From contig CABMCA010000070.1 in NCBI GenBank assembly GCA_902384525.1, forward strand, positions 1 to 35,490: a stretch of DNA of 35,490 bases, in the 5' to 3' direction. This document shows positions 9,096 to 18,227 of this stretch, piece after piece. A model generated the notes under the pieces. That model did not search any database, was not told the origin of the DNA, and saw nothing but the letters and a program-made list of their open reading frames with translations. Numbering within the stretch: the first letter of the stretch is position 1; every line of letters starts with the position of its first letter. The position numbers and the translations under genes are program-made. Origin of the DNA: an uncultured archaeon (lineage in GTDB: Archaea; Halobacteriota; Methanosarcinia; Methanosarcinales; Methanoperedenaceae).

Positions 9096-9498
9096 GTATA
9101 TCGGAAATCTTTGTATTCGATAACGGGAAATAGGGATTACTCAATAATAGCAGGAATTCGAGGGGAGATAATTTTACCACACCAATAAACTTGCTCTAAA
9201 AGATATTTTGACTTACGCCCAATCCTCAAATGATTTCTATACAAAAATATTTGGCTTAAATGAAAGCCAATAAACGCAGTCCAAAAATCATTAAAATGGA
9301 CAGAGGAGTTTTAGTAGCATTAGATAAGTTTAAACATGTTGAAAAATAAAGAAGGATGTTATTGTATTTGGATATATGTATAATTATATGAGAGATACAT
9401 TGCAAGAAATTGATTGCTCTGATTGAGTCCTGTTATCAATTAAGTTGTTTTCAGAATTAGCGATAATGTGACTTTCATAGTAATAATTATAATACTAA

Positions 9499-9506
9499 TT
9501 TTATAT
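9499..9506 (+). promoter_or_regulatory. Putative TATA box of the surface-protein gene
   Basis: TTTTATAT lies about 40 bases before ATG 9547. Archaeal transcription starts about 25 bases downstream of the box, which leaves a short leader containing AAGGGA before the start codon. Confidence 0.4.
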
Positions 9507-9546
9507 CCGTCAATCTTATTTGTGCATAAGGCAAGGGAATGATATC

Positions 9547-12500
9547 ATGAATCTAAAAATAATCCTATTACTATTGGTCGTAATGTTATGTAATTTAGCA
9601 CCCACAGTATCAGCAGCAATTGTAAGCCCAACGAGCAACACAACCGAAAATCTGACAGATGCATATGCAGATGGTTACACTTTAGCAGGCAGATACAATG
9701 ATGAATTTAACCAGGGGGTTCTGGACACTTCAAGGTGGACATGGATAAGAGAGAATGCAAGTGCATGGTGGATGAGTTCATGGTATCTGGGAATGAATAT
9801 CACGAATACATCATTATTCCAAAACACAAACACATCACCACTATTATTGCAGGATTATGGAGGAGAAGATATAACCATTATTTCAAAACAGTGGTTTAAC
9901 CCAACGACATCAGCAGAAAGTGCAGGAATAATAATATATGCAGATGATGATAATTTTGTAGATGCACAATATTACATTAGTGGCAGCACAAAAAAGGTAA
10001 TAATCCAAAAAGAAGATGATAATGTTGGGAATTATACGACCGCAACAGTCAATTTATCCCAACCGCACTATATAAAATTAGTAAAATCCGGGACAAATTA
10101 CAGTTTATATTATAGCACTGATAAGAAAACATGGGTATATACTGCAAGTGTTACCCAGCCTGATGCAATGACTAAAATAGGTTATGTAACAGGAGGCGCA
10201 CCTTCTAACCATCCAGTCTATTATGACGCATTTGTAACTGATAATTTTACCACAACAGGCAGTCTCATATCGGTCTTTGATGCAGGGTTCGGAGGAGTGA
10301 TAAATTCCACTTTATTCATGTATACAAATGCAAGCGACTCACATGTGGATGGATATGCAAGCAAAGATAATATCACATGGACACTCTTACAAACCGATAT
10401 GCCTACCAATACTGATTACACAATACCCCCTGATATCCAGAACCGGACTGTATATGTGAGGGCAGTATTAAGGGGCACCAATACCTCAACCCCGGTACTT
10501 CAACCGATAACAGCCCAATCCCAGATCTCTCTGATCCCACCAAGGTCAGATGATTTTAATAGCTTAACTCTTAACACTACTTTATGGGAGATAATTGACC
10601 CAACCGGGGATTCAAAATTTACGATGGAAGGTAATAATACTGCCAATGCATTCCTCAATATCACTGTTCCATGCTGTGTTACACATGCACCATCCACTAC
10701 AAACAATGCGCCAAGAATAATGCAGGAAATAAGTAATGTTGACTTTGAAATAGAAGCAAAATTCCAGTCTTTAGTAACCGAGCAATACCAGGAGGAAGGG
10801 TTCATAATTGAGGAATCACCTGGAAATTACATACGTATCGACTTTAATGGTGGCACAAGTCTCAACAGCTATGCAGGAATCTTCCTTAATAATAAAGGCA
10901 CTACAAAATATAACGCTCCTATCCATTCAGAATTTTCCCAGCCTGTGCCTTTGTATTTAAAAGTAAACCGATCAGGCGATAATTGGTCATACAGATATTC
11001 ATTTAATGGCATAACCTGGACTAATGTGACAAATTTCACATATAATCTGAATGTGTCAAAGGTAGGGTTGTTTATAGGAAATGAGAATACAAATTCATCG
11101 CTCACGCCAAAATTTACAGGCAATATAGATTATTTTTTCAATACTGCCTCGCCAATAACGCCTGAGGATATTCCAGACACTACACCACCTGTAATTAATG
11201 TCTGGTACGGACTTGATCAGAGATTTGGACATTTAGGCACACCCCAGACATGGATTAATATCCTGGGCAATGTATCCGACTCATCATCTGCCGTGGTTGC
11301 ACTTAATTATTCATTAAATGACGGGCCAGTTCATCAACTGGTGCTGGGTAAAGATAATCTGAGATTAGAATATACAAATGACTTTAATATAGAGGAAGGC
11401 TACACAAATTTTACCTGCGTAAGCAACCATATTGACCTGAGTGCAAATGACAGCGCCGGGAATGTAAATAACACAAGAGTTAACATCTCTTATACTTGTG
11501 GGATTGATTGGCCCATGCCTTATATAGTGGACTGGTCAACCGTGTCGGACATCCAGGATGTTGCGCAGGTAGTGGATGGGCAGTGGATTATCAGTAATGG
11601 AAAAGTAACACCTACCCCGTTGGGATATGATCGAATAATTGCTATGGGCAATATGACATGGAAAAATTATACTGTAACTGTTCCGATAACATTGAACTCT
11701 GCAATGACCATTCCAGGTGCAAACTTTGGAATAGCCCTGAGGTGGAAAGAGCATGTATTTTGGCCAGATAGAAATAATGGTGCGTATCCAAGAGAAGGAT
11801 GGTATCCATTGGGGGCGATTGCCGGGTACTTTAATTCGACAGTCCTTGGCGGTAAGAGATTAGCACTTCTGGGAAATAATATGAATTACTTTGCAAATGA
11901 TACTACAGCAATGCAATTAGTGGCTGGATCAACTTACAATTTCAAAGCAAGTGCGCAGACTGTCGGAACAGATCAGGTATTTTCTTTAAAGGTATGGGAG
12001 CAGGGAGCTGGAGAGCCTGCGAACTGGACCGTTAGAGGAAATGCACCTGCCGGGGCGTTAACACAAGGGTCAATTCTATTACTGTCATATAATTCTGATG
12101 TAAGCTTTGGCGATGTCAATATAACAAACTTAGATACGCCAGCAAATATTCCTCCCTCCTCAGATCCCAATGGGCCTTATACAGGTACGGAAGGAACCGC
12201 AATCTCCTTTGACGGTTCAAAATCATCCGATCCTGATGGGAATATAGTATCCTATGAATGGAACTTCGGTGACGGTAATTTCAGTAATGACATGAATTCG
12301 ACACATACCTATTCTCTGAACGGTACATACACGGTCTCCCTTAAAGTGACAGATAACGATGGTCTGAATGCCACAAATTCAACAACTGCAGCAATAACAG
12401 TAACATCTGACGTAACCGCTCCTTCCGGTGTGACAGGACTGACCAATATTACCTATAAGCAAAACTACATCAACTGGACCTGGTCTGATCCTGCTGAACC

Positions 12501-15243
12501 TGACTTTGATCATGTTGAAGTCTATCTTAACGGTTCATTCCAATCAAATGTCACAAAAGGAATCCAGTTCTATAACGCTACTGGCCTGGCGTATGATACT
12601 ATATACATGATTGGCCTAAAATCCGTAGATACCTCTGGCAATGTAAATTCATCAATGGTCACTGATGTTGCAAGTACTGCATCATTGCCGGATACAACAC
12701 CCCCGGTATGGTTACCAATACCATCGAACCAGACCTTAGAACTGGGCACGGCCTTTGACTACACAGTTGCAGCAACAGACCCGCTGTCAGTAACCTACAG
12801 CGTTAATGACACAGTCAACTTCGAAATAAATAGCATAAGCGGCCACATCACCAACGCCACAGCACTGAGCAAAGGCGTTTATGGCCTGAATGTAACTGCA
12901 AGAGACGCAAGCGGGAACGAAAATCCAGTAAGCATCACTGTAACAGTATCAGATAATATTGCCCCAGCCTGGAACCCGGATCCATCCGATCAGATTATCC
13001 AGGTTGGCACAAGCTTCAGTTATAGTGTCAATGCAGATGATCAATCAGTTATAACTTACAAAATAAACAACACAAATTTTGAGATAAATTCAGGAACAGG
13101 CCTCATTACCAACAAAACAGCGTTGAATGCAGGTGCCTACGGTCTGAATATCACAGCTACAGATGACAGTGGCAATTCAATATCCCGGATAATTACGGTC
13201 ACAGTCCAGGCAGAATCAACATATTCTGCAAGCGGTTATGTGTTTGATAATAATAATGCGGCGCTTGCGGATGTAAGTATCCAGAATGGTTCGTATCAGG
13301 CAATATCCTCAGGTACTGGTTACTATGAGATAACTGGTCTCCTGAATGGCAGCTACAACTTTAGTTATACGAAGGCTGAATTCAACACGGGTTATTCAAT
13401 AATTACCATCAGTGGATCAGATATCAATGAGGACAAGACTATTCTTGATACAACTCCGCCAGCCCGGGTAACTGGATTGTTGAACGACACTCCAACCCGG
13501 ATGACGGTAAATCTGAGCTGGAATCCCACTGATGGCGCCAGCTTTTACCAGATATTCAGAGATTCTGCAATCGTTGGAGCCACACAGAATACCTACTGGA
13601 ATGATACTGGTTTATCCAATGATACGGTGTATCAATACCAGGTCAAGGCTAACGATTCGTATAACAACTGGGGCTCGAATTCAACCATATTGAGCGTTAA
13701 AACAGCCCCGGCATCAGATAATATGCCTCCCGCAAGAGTAACGAATCTTATGGATGTGAGTTATGGTTTGAACAATATAAACTGGACCTGGTCTGTTCCT
13801 GCTGAACGTGACTTTGATCATGTTGAAGTCTATCTTAACAGTTCATTCCAATCAAATGTCACAAAAGGAAAACGTTTCTATAACGCTACGGACCTTACAT
13901 CTGATACTTCATATACGATCGGCCTCAAATCCGTAGATACATCTGGCAATGTTAATTCATCAATGGTCAATCATTCCACAAGGACTGCACGAAATACAGT
14001 TACTTCATTTGTAAATCTCATAGGAAACAACAACTCAGAACCAATAGTATTAGAGAACCAGGCAGAAATAGACATAACAGCAAACAATTCTTCTGTTAGT
14101 GGAAATATAACATTGACAGCTGATACAAATATCACACGCCTTAATGGGAGTGTGAGCATCGCGAACTCAACATTTGGTATCCAAACAGCTGAAAAAGCTC
14201 TTAACAGGTATGTCGAAGTAGATTCTACCGGCATAAATAAGTCGAATATATCTTCTGTTAACCTGACAATGTTTTATTCAGATGTAGATATTTCAGGTTT
14301 TGATGAAAATTCTCTGAAGGTATATTGGTGGAATGGATCGATATGGAAGCCTCTGGATCCAAAAGGCAGGAATTATTCAAACGAAAATGGTCCGATTGTA
14401 ATTGATATTAGAAGAAATCTTACAGCAAATAAACTAACTGTCCAGTTGAACCATTTCTCAACATTTGCTTTAGTAGGCACTCCATCCACTACACTCACTC
14501 CACCATGTAATAATTGCAATAGTGGCAGTGGCGGCGGGGGAGGAGGCGGTGGTGCTTCAGGTGAAAATTATTCCAATATCGAGTTGACCGAGAAATATGA
14601 TATGCAGATATCAAAGGATGCTCTTACATCCTATAGGTTCACGCATGAGAAGAACCCAATAATGTTTGTAAATATTACGGGCAATACCAGCTATGGAATA
14701 ATTACGGTCTCGGAGGAAGTATTGAAAGGTACCTCAACTCTTGTGAGGACCTCCCCGGAAGGTCTTGTTTATAAAAATGTCAACATATGGGTGGGGGCAT
14801 CGGGCTTTGCAACACCAAAGAACATAAAGGAAGCCTACATCAAATTCAGTGTAGATAATAATTGGATCAGCGCCAACAATGTTACAAGCAGCGATATCAT
14901 TCTGGTGAAATGGAACGGAGATAGCTGGATACAGCTTGAAACAAGGGTATTATCAAAAGATGACACAAGCACATTTTTTGAAGGAAAGACAAATGCATTC
15001 TCACCGTTTGCTATAACTGTGAAGATGGGTGGAGTTACTGCCAAACTACCCGATCTTGAAATCCCACAACAGGTCGAGGCCAAAGCGCCGGATCGTGATG
15101 AAAAATCATCACAGCCTGCGGAAACAGCCATCATTACACGGATCGCATCTTCTTCAGGGATATCGATATGGCCCATAATATTGATTATATTAATTATCAA
15201 TATTATAGTAGTCGTAATATACTTCAAGTGGGTGAAAAAATAG
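9547..15243 (+). CDS. Giant cell-surface protein with PKD, FN3 and PGF-pre-PGF domains
   Basis: 1898 residues from ATG 9547; an in-frame TTG at 9520 would bury the signal peptide (MNLKIILLLLVV... ending near VSA), so I reject it. Order of parts: two concanavalin/DUF1349-like regions (about 30-235 and 330-540), a third beta-rich region (about 640-860), PKD (868-955, YEWNFGDG), FN3 (958-1044), two cadherin-like repeats (1048-1223), a carboxypeptidase-regulatory-like domain (1227-1300), two FN3 (1302-1480), a Gly-rich linker (about 1660), a PGF-pre-PGF domain (1675-1828), and one C-terminal TM (1872-1893) with a KWVKK tail. It is dense in N-x-S/T sites, so probably heavily glycosylated. Likely an adhesin or sheath component; no catalytic motif seen. 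Confidence 0.88.
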   Translation: MNLKIILLLLVVMLCNLAPTVSAAIVSPTSNTTENLTDAYADGYTLAGRYNDEFNQGVLDTSRWTWIRENASAWWMSSWYLGMNITNTSLFQNTNTSPLLLQDYGGEDITIISKQWFNPTTSAESAGIIIYADDDNFVDAQYYISGSTKKVIIQKEDDNVGNYTTATVNLSQPHYIKLVKSGTNYSLYYSTDKKTWVYTASVTQPDAMTKIGYVTGGAPSNHPVYYDAFVTDNFTTTGSLISVFDAGFGGVINSTLFMYTNASDSHVDGYASKDNITWTLLQTDMPTNTDYTIPPDIQNRTVYVRAVLRGTNTSTPVLQPITAQSQISLIPPRSDDFNSLTLNTTLWEIIDPTGDSKFTMEGNNTANAFLNITVPCCVTHAPSTTNNAPRIMQEISNVDFEIEAKFQSLVTEQYQEEGFIIEESPGNYIRIDFNGGTSLNSYAGIFLNNKGTTKYNAPIHSEFSQPVPLYLKVNRSGDNWSYRYSFNGITWTNVTNFTYNLNVSKVGLFIGNENTNSSLTPKFTGNIDYFFNTASPITPEDIPDTTPPVINVWYGLDQRFGHLGTPQTWINILGNVSDSSSAVVALNYSLNDGPVHQLVLGKDNLRLEYTNDFNIEEGYTNFTCVSNHIDLSANDSAGNVNNTRVNISYTCGIDWPMPYIVDWSTVSDIQDVAQVVDGQWIISNGKVTPTPLGYDRIIAMGNMTWKNYTVTVPITLNSAMTIPGANFGIALRWKEHVFWPDRNNGAYPREGWYPLGAIAGYFNSTVLGGKRLALLGNNMNYFANDTTAMQLVAGSTYNFKASAQTVGTDQVFSLKVWEQGAGEPANWTVRGNAPAGALTQGSILLLSYNSDVSFGDVNITNLDTPANIPPSSDPNGPYTGTEGTAISFDGSKSSDPDGNIVSYEWNFGDGNFSNDMNSTHTYSLNGTYTVSLKVTDNDGLNATNSTTAAITVTSDVTAPSGVTGLTNITYKQNYINWTWSDPAEPDFDHVEVYLNGSFQSNVTKGIQFYNATGLAYDTIYMIGLKSVDTSGNVNSSMVTDVASTASLPDTTPPVWLPIPSNQTLELGTAFDYTVAATDPLSVTYSVNDTVNFEINSISGHITNATALSKGVYGLNVTARDASGNENPVSITVTVSDNIAPAWNPDPSDQIIQVGTSFSYSVNADDQSVITYKINNTNFEINSGTGLITNKTALNAGAYGLNITATDDSGNSISRIITVTVQAESTYSASGYVFDNNNAALADVSIQNGSYQAISSGTGYYEITGLLNGSYNFSYTKAEFNTGYSIITISGSDINEDKTILDTTPPARVTGLLNDTPTRMTVNLSWNPTDGASFYQIFRDSAIVGATQNTYWNDTGLSNDTVYQYQVKANDSYNNWGSNSTILSVKTAPASDNMPPARVTNLMDVSYGLNNINWTWSVPAERDFDHVEVYLNSSFQSNVTKGKRFYNATDLTSDTSYTIGLKSVDTSGNVNSSMVNHSTRTARNTVTSFVNLIGNNNSEPIVLENQAEIDITANNSSVSGNITLTADTNITRLNGSVSIANSTFGIQTAEKALNRYVEVDSTGINKSNISSVNLTMFYSDVDISGFDENSLKVYWWNGSIWKPLDPKGRNYSNENGPIVIDIRRNLTANKLTVQLNHFSTFALVGTPSTTLTPPCNNCNSGSGGGGGGGGASGENYSNIELTEKYDMQISKDALTSYRFTHEKNPIMFVNITGNTSYGIITVSEEVLKGTSTLVRTSPEGLVYKNVNIWVGASGFATPKNIKEAYIKFSVDNNWISANNVTSSDIILVKWNGDSWIQLETRVLSKDDTSTFFEGKTNAFSPFAITVKMGGVTAKLPDLEIPQQVEAKAPDRDEKSSQPAETAIITRIASSSGISIWPIILIILIINIIVVVIYFKWVKK
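12465..13968 (+). repeat. Near-identical FN3-coding repeat pair inside the surface protein
   Basis: About 190 bases at 12465-12656 recur at 13773-13964 (offset 1308, i.e. 436 codons). Both encode INWTWS, DFDHVEVYLN, SFQSNVTKG and YTIGLKSVDTSGNVNSSM-type segments, with runs of identical DNA. This points to a recent internal duplication or gene conversion between the first and third FN3 domains, while the FN3 domain between them is divergent. Confidence 0.75.
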
Positions 15244-15289
15244 ACGCGTTTTTCAGCAAAAGTGGGGTCGTTTGCGAGCGCCCTCAGTA

Positions 15290-15324
15290 TAAACTACCCA
15301 GGCCTGGAAGCCCTGAGTAGTTTA
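15290..15324. terminator. Inverted repeat after the surface-protein gene
   Basis: TAAACTACCCAGG at 15290-15302 pairs with CCTGAGTAGTTTA at 15312-15324, with one mismatch and a 9-base loop. It lies about 45 bases after the stop codon. It may be a transcript-end stem, although there is no long T run. Confidence 0.4.
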
Positions 15325-15529
15325 CATATGCTTTATTTTTCCCGAAGAAAAAGAAGGCTACGCTCCAACGTCGCAGCAGGCGCACACTCCTAAGCAAGAC
15401 ACAAATCCTGTCCCATTAAAGCTTTCTTCTTCCTTCGCGGGTCTGGGTGAAACCCAGAGCTGTTGAAGTGCTTGAGTTGATTGGTTGCACTGGTTTCGTA
15501 AAAATGAACAGACTATAAAACTGGGAAAG
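15325..15529. other. Non-coding spacer before tRNA-Gln
   Basis: No gene with coding character. It contains a 7-bp hairpin TCTGGGT-gaa-ACCCAGA at 15442-15458. AAAAA at 15500-15504 gives a T run on the minus strand, just downstream of the tRNA, and is probably its terminator. Confidence 0.4.
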
Positions 15530-15602
15530 TAGCCCGGCAAGGATTCGAACCTTGGTCGCAGGATCCAGAGTCCCGCATGATTGACCGCTACACTACCGGG
15601 CT
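15530..15602 (-). tRNA. tRNA-Gln (anticodon CUG)
   Basis: Read on the minus strand it gives a full cloverleaf: acceptor AGCCCGG/CCGGGCT, D arm GTGTAGCGGTCAATCAT, anticodon stem CGGGA/TCCTG with loop CTCTGGA (anticodon CTG), T arm CAAGG-TTCGAAT-CCTTG, and discriminator A at 15530. CCA is not encoded, which is usual in archaea. The integrated element begins on its 5' side, within about 60 bases. I found no second copy of the T-arm end at the far side, so this tRNA's 3' end is not shown to be the attachment site. Confidence 0.93.
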
Positions 15603-15676
15603 TCGAACAGCGGCCTAACTAATAGCTTTTTACGTATTATCCTTTCGGTGTTTAACGTACTTGTGTGCGTTCAACG

Positions 15677-15703
15677 GTACACAAAACTTGCAGTCTTTAT
15701 ATA
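15677..15703 (+). promoter_or_regulatory. Integrase promoter with shared motif
   Basis: GTACACAAAACTT (15677-15689) is followed after 6 bases by TATA box TTTATATA (15696-15703). ATG 15728 lies 25 bases further on, so the transcript is probably leaderless or nearly so. The motif recurs before the virion operon at 16672. Confidence 0.55.
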
Positions 15704-15727
15704 CTTCTCGAAGACTGGTGGTCAATC

Positions 15728-15940
15728 ATGCGGATAACATTTGAAAAAGCCTTTGAAAAATACAAAGCTCATATGATTAGGTCCAACTATTCAAAAAAAA
15801 CTTTCGATCATAGATTTCATATTTTATCCGCGTTCAATACCTGGCTTTCAAAATCTCATATAGATGCCTACAATGACTTAAGATCGGTTTCATGTGAAAT
15901 TTACTCGAATACATGGATTCTCTTTACCTGCGCGAACTAA
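15728..15940 (+). CDS. Tyrosine integrase, N-terminal (SAM-like) part, frameshifted
   Basis: 70 residues from ATG 15728, beginning MRITFEKAFEKYKAHMIR. It reads as the N-terminal core-binding domain of a XerC/D-type integrase (TFDHRFHILSAFNTWLSK) and then runs out of frame into a stop at 15938-15940. The remainder of the domain and the catalytic part continue in the -1 frame. A TTG/GTG-type start further upstream (15665) would cross the TATA box, so I prefer 15728. Confidence 0.7.
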   Translation: MRITFEKAFEKYKAHMIRSNYSKKTFDHRFHILSAFNTWLSKSHIDAYNDLRSVSCEIYSNTWILFTCAN

Positions 15941-16623
15941 ATCCGTCTAGTATTAAAATTTACATGACCTATCTTGGAGGATTTTTCAAGTTTCTCTATA
16001 GGAACGATCTTGTCACTGAGGATCCTTCAAGAAAAACGCCCCGGGTAAAAGTACCTAAAAAAGAGGTTATATACATTCCTCATGACGAGATCATAAAAGA
16101 ACTTGATGAAATGCTTAAAAATCCTAAAATGAAAGGTTCCAGTTATGAAATTGCCCTGCGCGATTATTTCATCGTGCGCGTTGGTTATGTTACTGGATGG
16201 AGACAATCTGAATCCTTGGCCTGTAATCCTGATGAGGATATCGACTGGGATACCGGGGAGATTCATATTCCAAGACGAAAAGGCGGGAAAGAAGGTTATG
16301 TTTTCATGGATCAGGATACTACCCGGAAATTGAAGCTATGGTATTTCTCAAAATACCCGAATGGTAAACATCTCTGGTATTCCCGCCAGGGCAAGCCTCT
16401 TAGTCCATGTGCGTATTATTGTGTTTTCAAAAAGTATTTTAATAAAGGCTCTCATCGTATCCGGGCGAGCCTGGCGACTTATCTTATTTCCCAGGATGTT
16501 GGGATTAAAGATGTTGCTGATCTTCTTGGTCATGAAAATGTTGCCTCAACGATGAGATACGCAGCTAAGGTTAAAACCCGGATAAAAGATATTCACGATC
16601 ACAAAAATCCTTTTTCTAACTGA
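15913..16623 (+). CDS. Tyrosine integrase, catalytic part (XerC/D-like)
   Basis: 236 residues. It begins with the rest of the core-binding domain (LNPSSIKIYMTYLGGFFKFL) and contains all catalytic residues of tyrosine recombinases: Arg in VTGWRQSESLA, Lys in PRRKGGKEGY, H-x-x-R in SHRIRASL, His in DLLGHENVAST, and Tyr in MRYAAK. The first ATG of the frame is 15913, overlapping the N-terminal ORF by 28 bases in the -1 frame. The -1 frame is closed by TGA at 15895-15897, so the joint must fall between 15898 and 15940. I see no canonical X-XXY-YYZ slippery heptamer there. A mutation or sequencing error is therefore more likely than programmed frameshifting. Confidence 0.85.
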   Translation: MDSLYLRELNPSSIKIYMTYLGGFFKFLYRNDLVTEDPSRKTPRVKVPKKEVIYIPHDEIIKELDEMLKNPKMKGSSYEIALRDYFIVRVGYVTGWRQSESLACNPDEDIDWDTGEIHIPRRKGGKEGYVFMDQDTTRKLKLWYFSKYPNGKHLWYSRQGKPLSPCAYYCVFKKYFNKGSHRIRASLATYLISQDVGIKDVADLLGHENVASTMRYAAKVKTRIKDIHDHKNPFSN

Positions 16624-16671
16624 TTTTTATTGATTTTTGTTGTTCCTGTGCGTCTGCCTGTACGTATATTT

Positions 16672-16699
16672 GTACACAAAAACTTAATAGTATTTATTA
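16672..16699 (+). promoter_or_regulatory. Virion-operon promoter with the shared motif
   Basis: GTACACAAAAACTT (16672-16685) precedes TATTTATTA (16691-16699) by 5 bases. A TGTGCGT element sits upstream both here (16647-16653) and before the integrase (15664-15670). The transcript would enter the signal-peptide protein gene at 16776. Confidence 0.5.
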
Positions 16700-16775
16700 T
16701 GATGTGTTTTTTTGTGTGGTATGACCTCATACTCTATAGTTGGCTATCTTAGAAAATTTTGGAGTAAAAAATAAG

Positions 16776-18227
16776 ATGGAAACATTCAAAGGGTACTTAA
16801 GGGATTTAGTAATATTCGGTTTACTGCTATTTATTTTTATTCTTATAACTGGTTCCTATCCTGTTATGGCTTCAACTTATACCTTTACTCAGGATTATAC
16901 CCAGGTTAATATGTCTGTTCAGTGGGCTTATTCGGGTTCTTCTGTTCCAGCGGGATATTTTCAGCTTACAACTAACTCAATTCTTGTATCTTGTACTGGT
17001 TATCGTTCTCCCTGTTATTCTTTGCCTTCGTACATTGTTTATGATACTTGGAGTAATGGAGCAACTCTTACATGGCAACTTCATACTGATACGGTGATGT
17101 TTCAAAATGTAAGGGCGGGTAATGTGATTTCGAGTTATTGTACTGATTGCGGTAGTTATTTTTCGGATGCTTCCTTTCAGAATGGTTATTTCAATGGCAA
17201 GATTGAGTTTTCAAATACTACTAACTGGAATAACACTTTAACTTCTATTCCTATCAATACTAATTTTTATATTAATACTTGGATAGGCTCTTTTTCTCAG
17301 TTTAAAACTTATCATATTGATCTGGATTATCCAAATGGTACTTTAAAGACTGAATGGGTTATTTTTGGTCAGAATTATTCGTTTCCTATACAGGAAGCTT
17401 CAATCGTTAATCTTACTGACCCTGCAGGCAATTATACGGTAAGGCTTATTGATTTTAATAATGCTACTGAAATGACTAATTCAACGATATTAATAACTGG
17501 CGAAGGTGGATATAGTACGCCTGCAAATACTGTTAAGTTTTACCCTGATGTTTCCGAAACAAATTCAAAAAATATTAATCTGTTTTATAATATTGATACT
17601 GTTAATCGCTATTGGGCTGGCTCTCCCTGGGTATATGTTAATTATTATAACTGGAATACTGGGGCGAATAACTGGGATACTACAGAAAATACTTTAGTTC
17701 TTAATGTTAATCCTGGTTTGACGGGTGCTATTAACCTTTCTTCTTACATTAATTCTTACAATATGTCAAAAACTAAATTCAAGGGCTTGCTTGTTGATTC
17801 TATCATTTATCCCTATTATGGGAATATTGTTTATTCTGACTATATTATATACAATGCCACTAATAATAATAATTCAACTCCGCCCACACCAACGCCCAAC
17901 GTGACCACTCAGCAGCCTACGCCGTTACCGACTCCTTTTATTACTACTACGCCTAATCAGGGTTCGCAGGGCTGCATCCAGAACAATACTATTAATTATA
18001 ATTGTTCTTATCCTAATTCGTCAGATGTGGGCGGGTTTTCCTCTGCCTCTTCTGCTGTCAGGAACTTGAATGGTTCTGTAAAGAGTGTTGATTATTCTAC
18101 TCATAAGACTGTTTTTAATGCCGTCTTTCCTTCTGTGTTTTCTGCTATGCCTTCAAAGGTTATAGCGTTGGGTACTTACTCTTTGCTTCTTCTTGTTATC
18201 GGTTTTGTTATTAAGGGGAAAAGATGA
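16776..18227 (+). CDS. pIII-like virion surface/adsorption protein candidate
   Basis: 483 residues from ATG 16776, with GGAG at 16761-16764. The in-frame TTG at 16740 would add 12 residues ahead of the signal peptide, so I reject it. Parts: signal peptide (hydrophobic FGLLLFIFILITGSYPVM, cut near MAS); a large Asn/Thr/Tyr-rich beta ectodomain (about 32-365) with many N-x-S/T sites; a Pro/Thr linker (about 370-400, PTPTPNVTTQQPTPLPT); and a single C-terminal TM (VIALGTYSLLLLVIGFVI) with KGKR tail. Inovirus pIII has the same topology, and the gene sits at the pIII position upstream of the small coat genes and pI. No sequence family was recognised, so the pIII assignment rests on architecture and context. 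Confidence 0.6.
   Translation: METFKGYLRDLVIFGLLLFIFILITGSYPVMASTYTFTQDYTQVNMSVQWAYSGSSVPAGYFQLTTNSILVSCTGYRSPCYSLPSYIVYDTWSNGATLTWQLHTDTVMFQNVRAGNVISSYCTDCGSYFSDASFQNGYFNGKIEFSNTTNWNNTLTSIPINTNFYINTWIGSFSQFKTYHIDLDYPNGTLKTEWVIFGQNYSFPIQEASIVNLTDPAGNYTVRLIDFNNATEMTNSTILITGEGGYSTPANTVKFYPDVSETNSKNINLFYNIDTVNRYWAGSPWVYVNYYNWNTGANNWDTTENTLVLNVNPGLTGAINLSSYINSYNMSKTKFKGLLVDSIIYPYYGNIVYSDYIIYNATNNNNSTPPTPTPNVTTQQPTPLPTPFITTTPNQGSQGCIQNNTINYNCSYPNSSDVGGFSSASSAVRNLNGSVKSVDYSTHKTVFNAVFPSVFSAMPSKVIALGTYSLLLLVIGFVIKGKR

Larger units (their letters stand above)
8520..9546. other. AT-rich spacer with decayed gene remnants; no convincing intact gene
   Basis: About 1 kb between the divergent citG-like gene and the surface protein. 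It holds a perfect inverted repeat GAGGAAGCCA/TGGCTTCCTC (8771-8780, 8822-8831), a decayed copy of the citG-like 5' end (about 9045-9095), and a hairpin TTGGCTT/AAGCCAA (9251-9257, 9264-9270). A 33-codon open stretch (about 9170-9272) ends in TAA without a start, and looks like a gene tail. The 76-codon Lys-rich frame at 8769-8999 is biased by AT content and runs through the inverted repeat; I do not accept it as a gene. Confidence 0.6.

Noticed and set aside
14835-15227. 130-residue reverse frame inside the surface protein
   Set aside because: Shadow of the PGF-pre-PGF coding region and TM.
15530-15602. tRNA-Gln 3' end as attachment site
   Set aside because: The element lies on the tRNA's 5' side and no copy of the T-arm/acceptor end was found near 26150-27140.
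15890-15945. Programmed -1 frameshift in the integrase
   Set aside because: No X-XXY-YYZ heptamer in the possible window, so mutation or sequence error is simpler.
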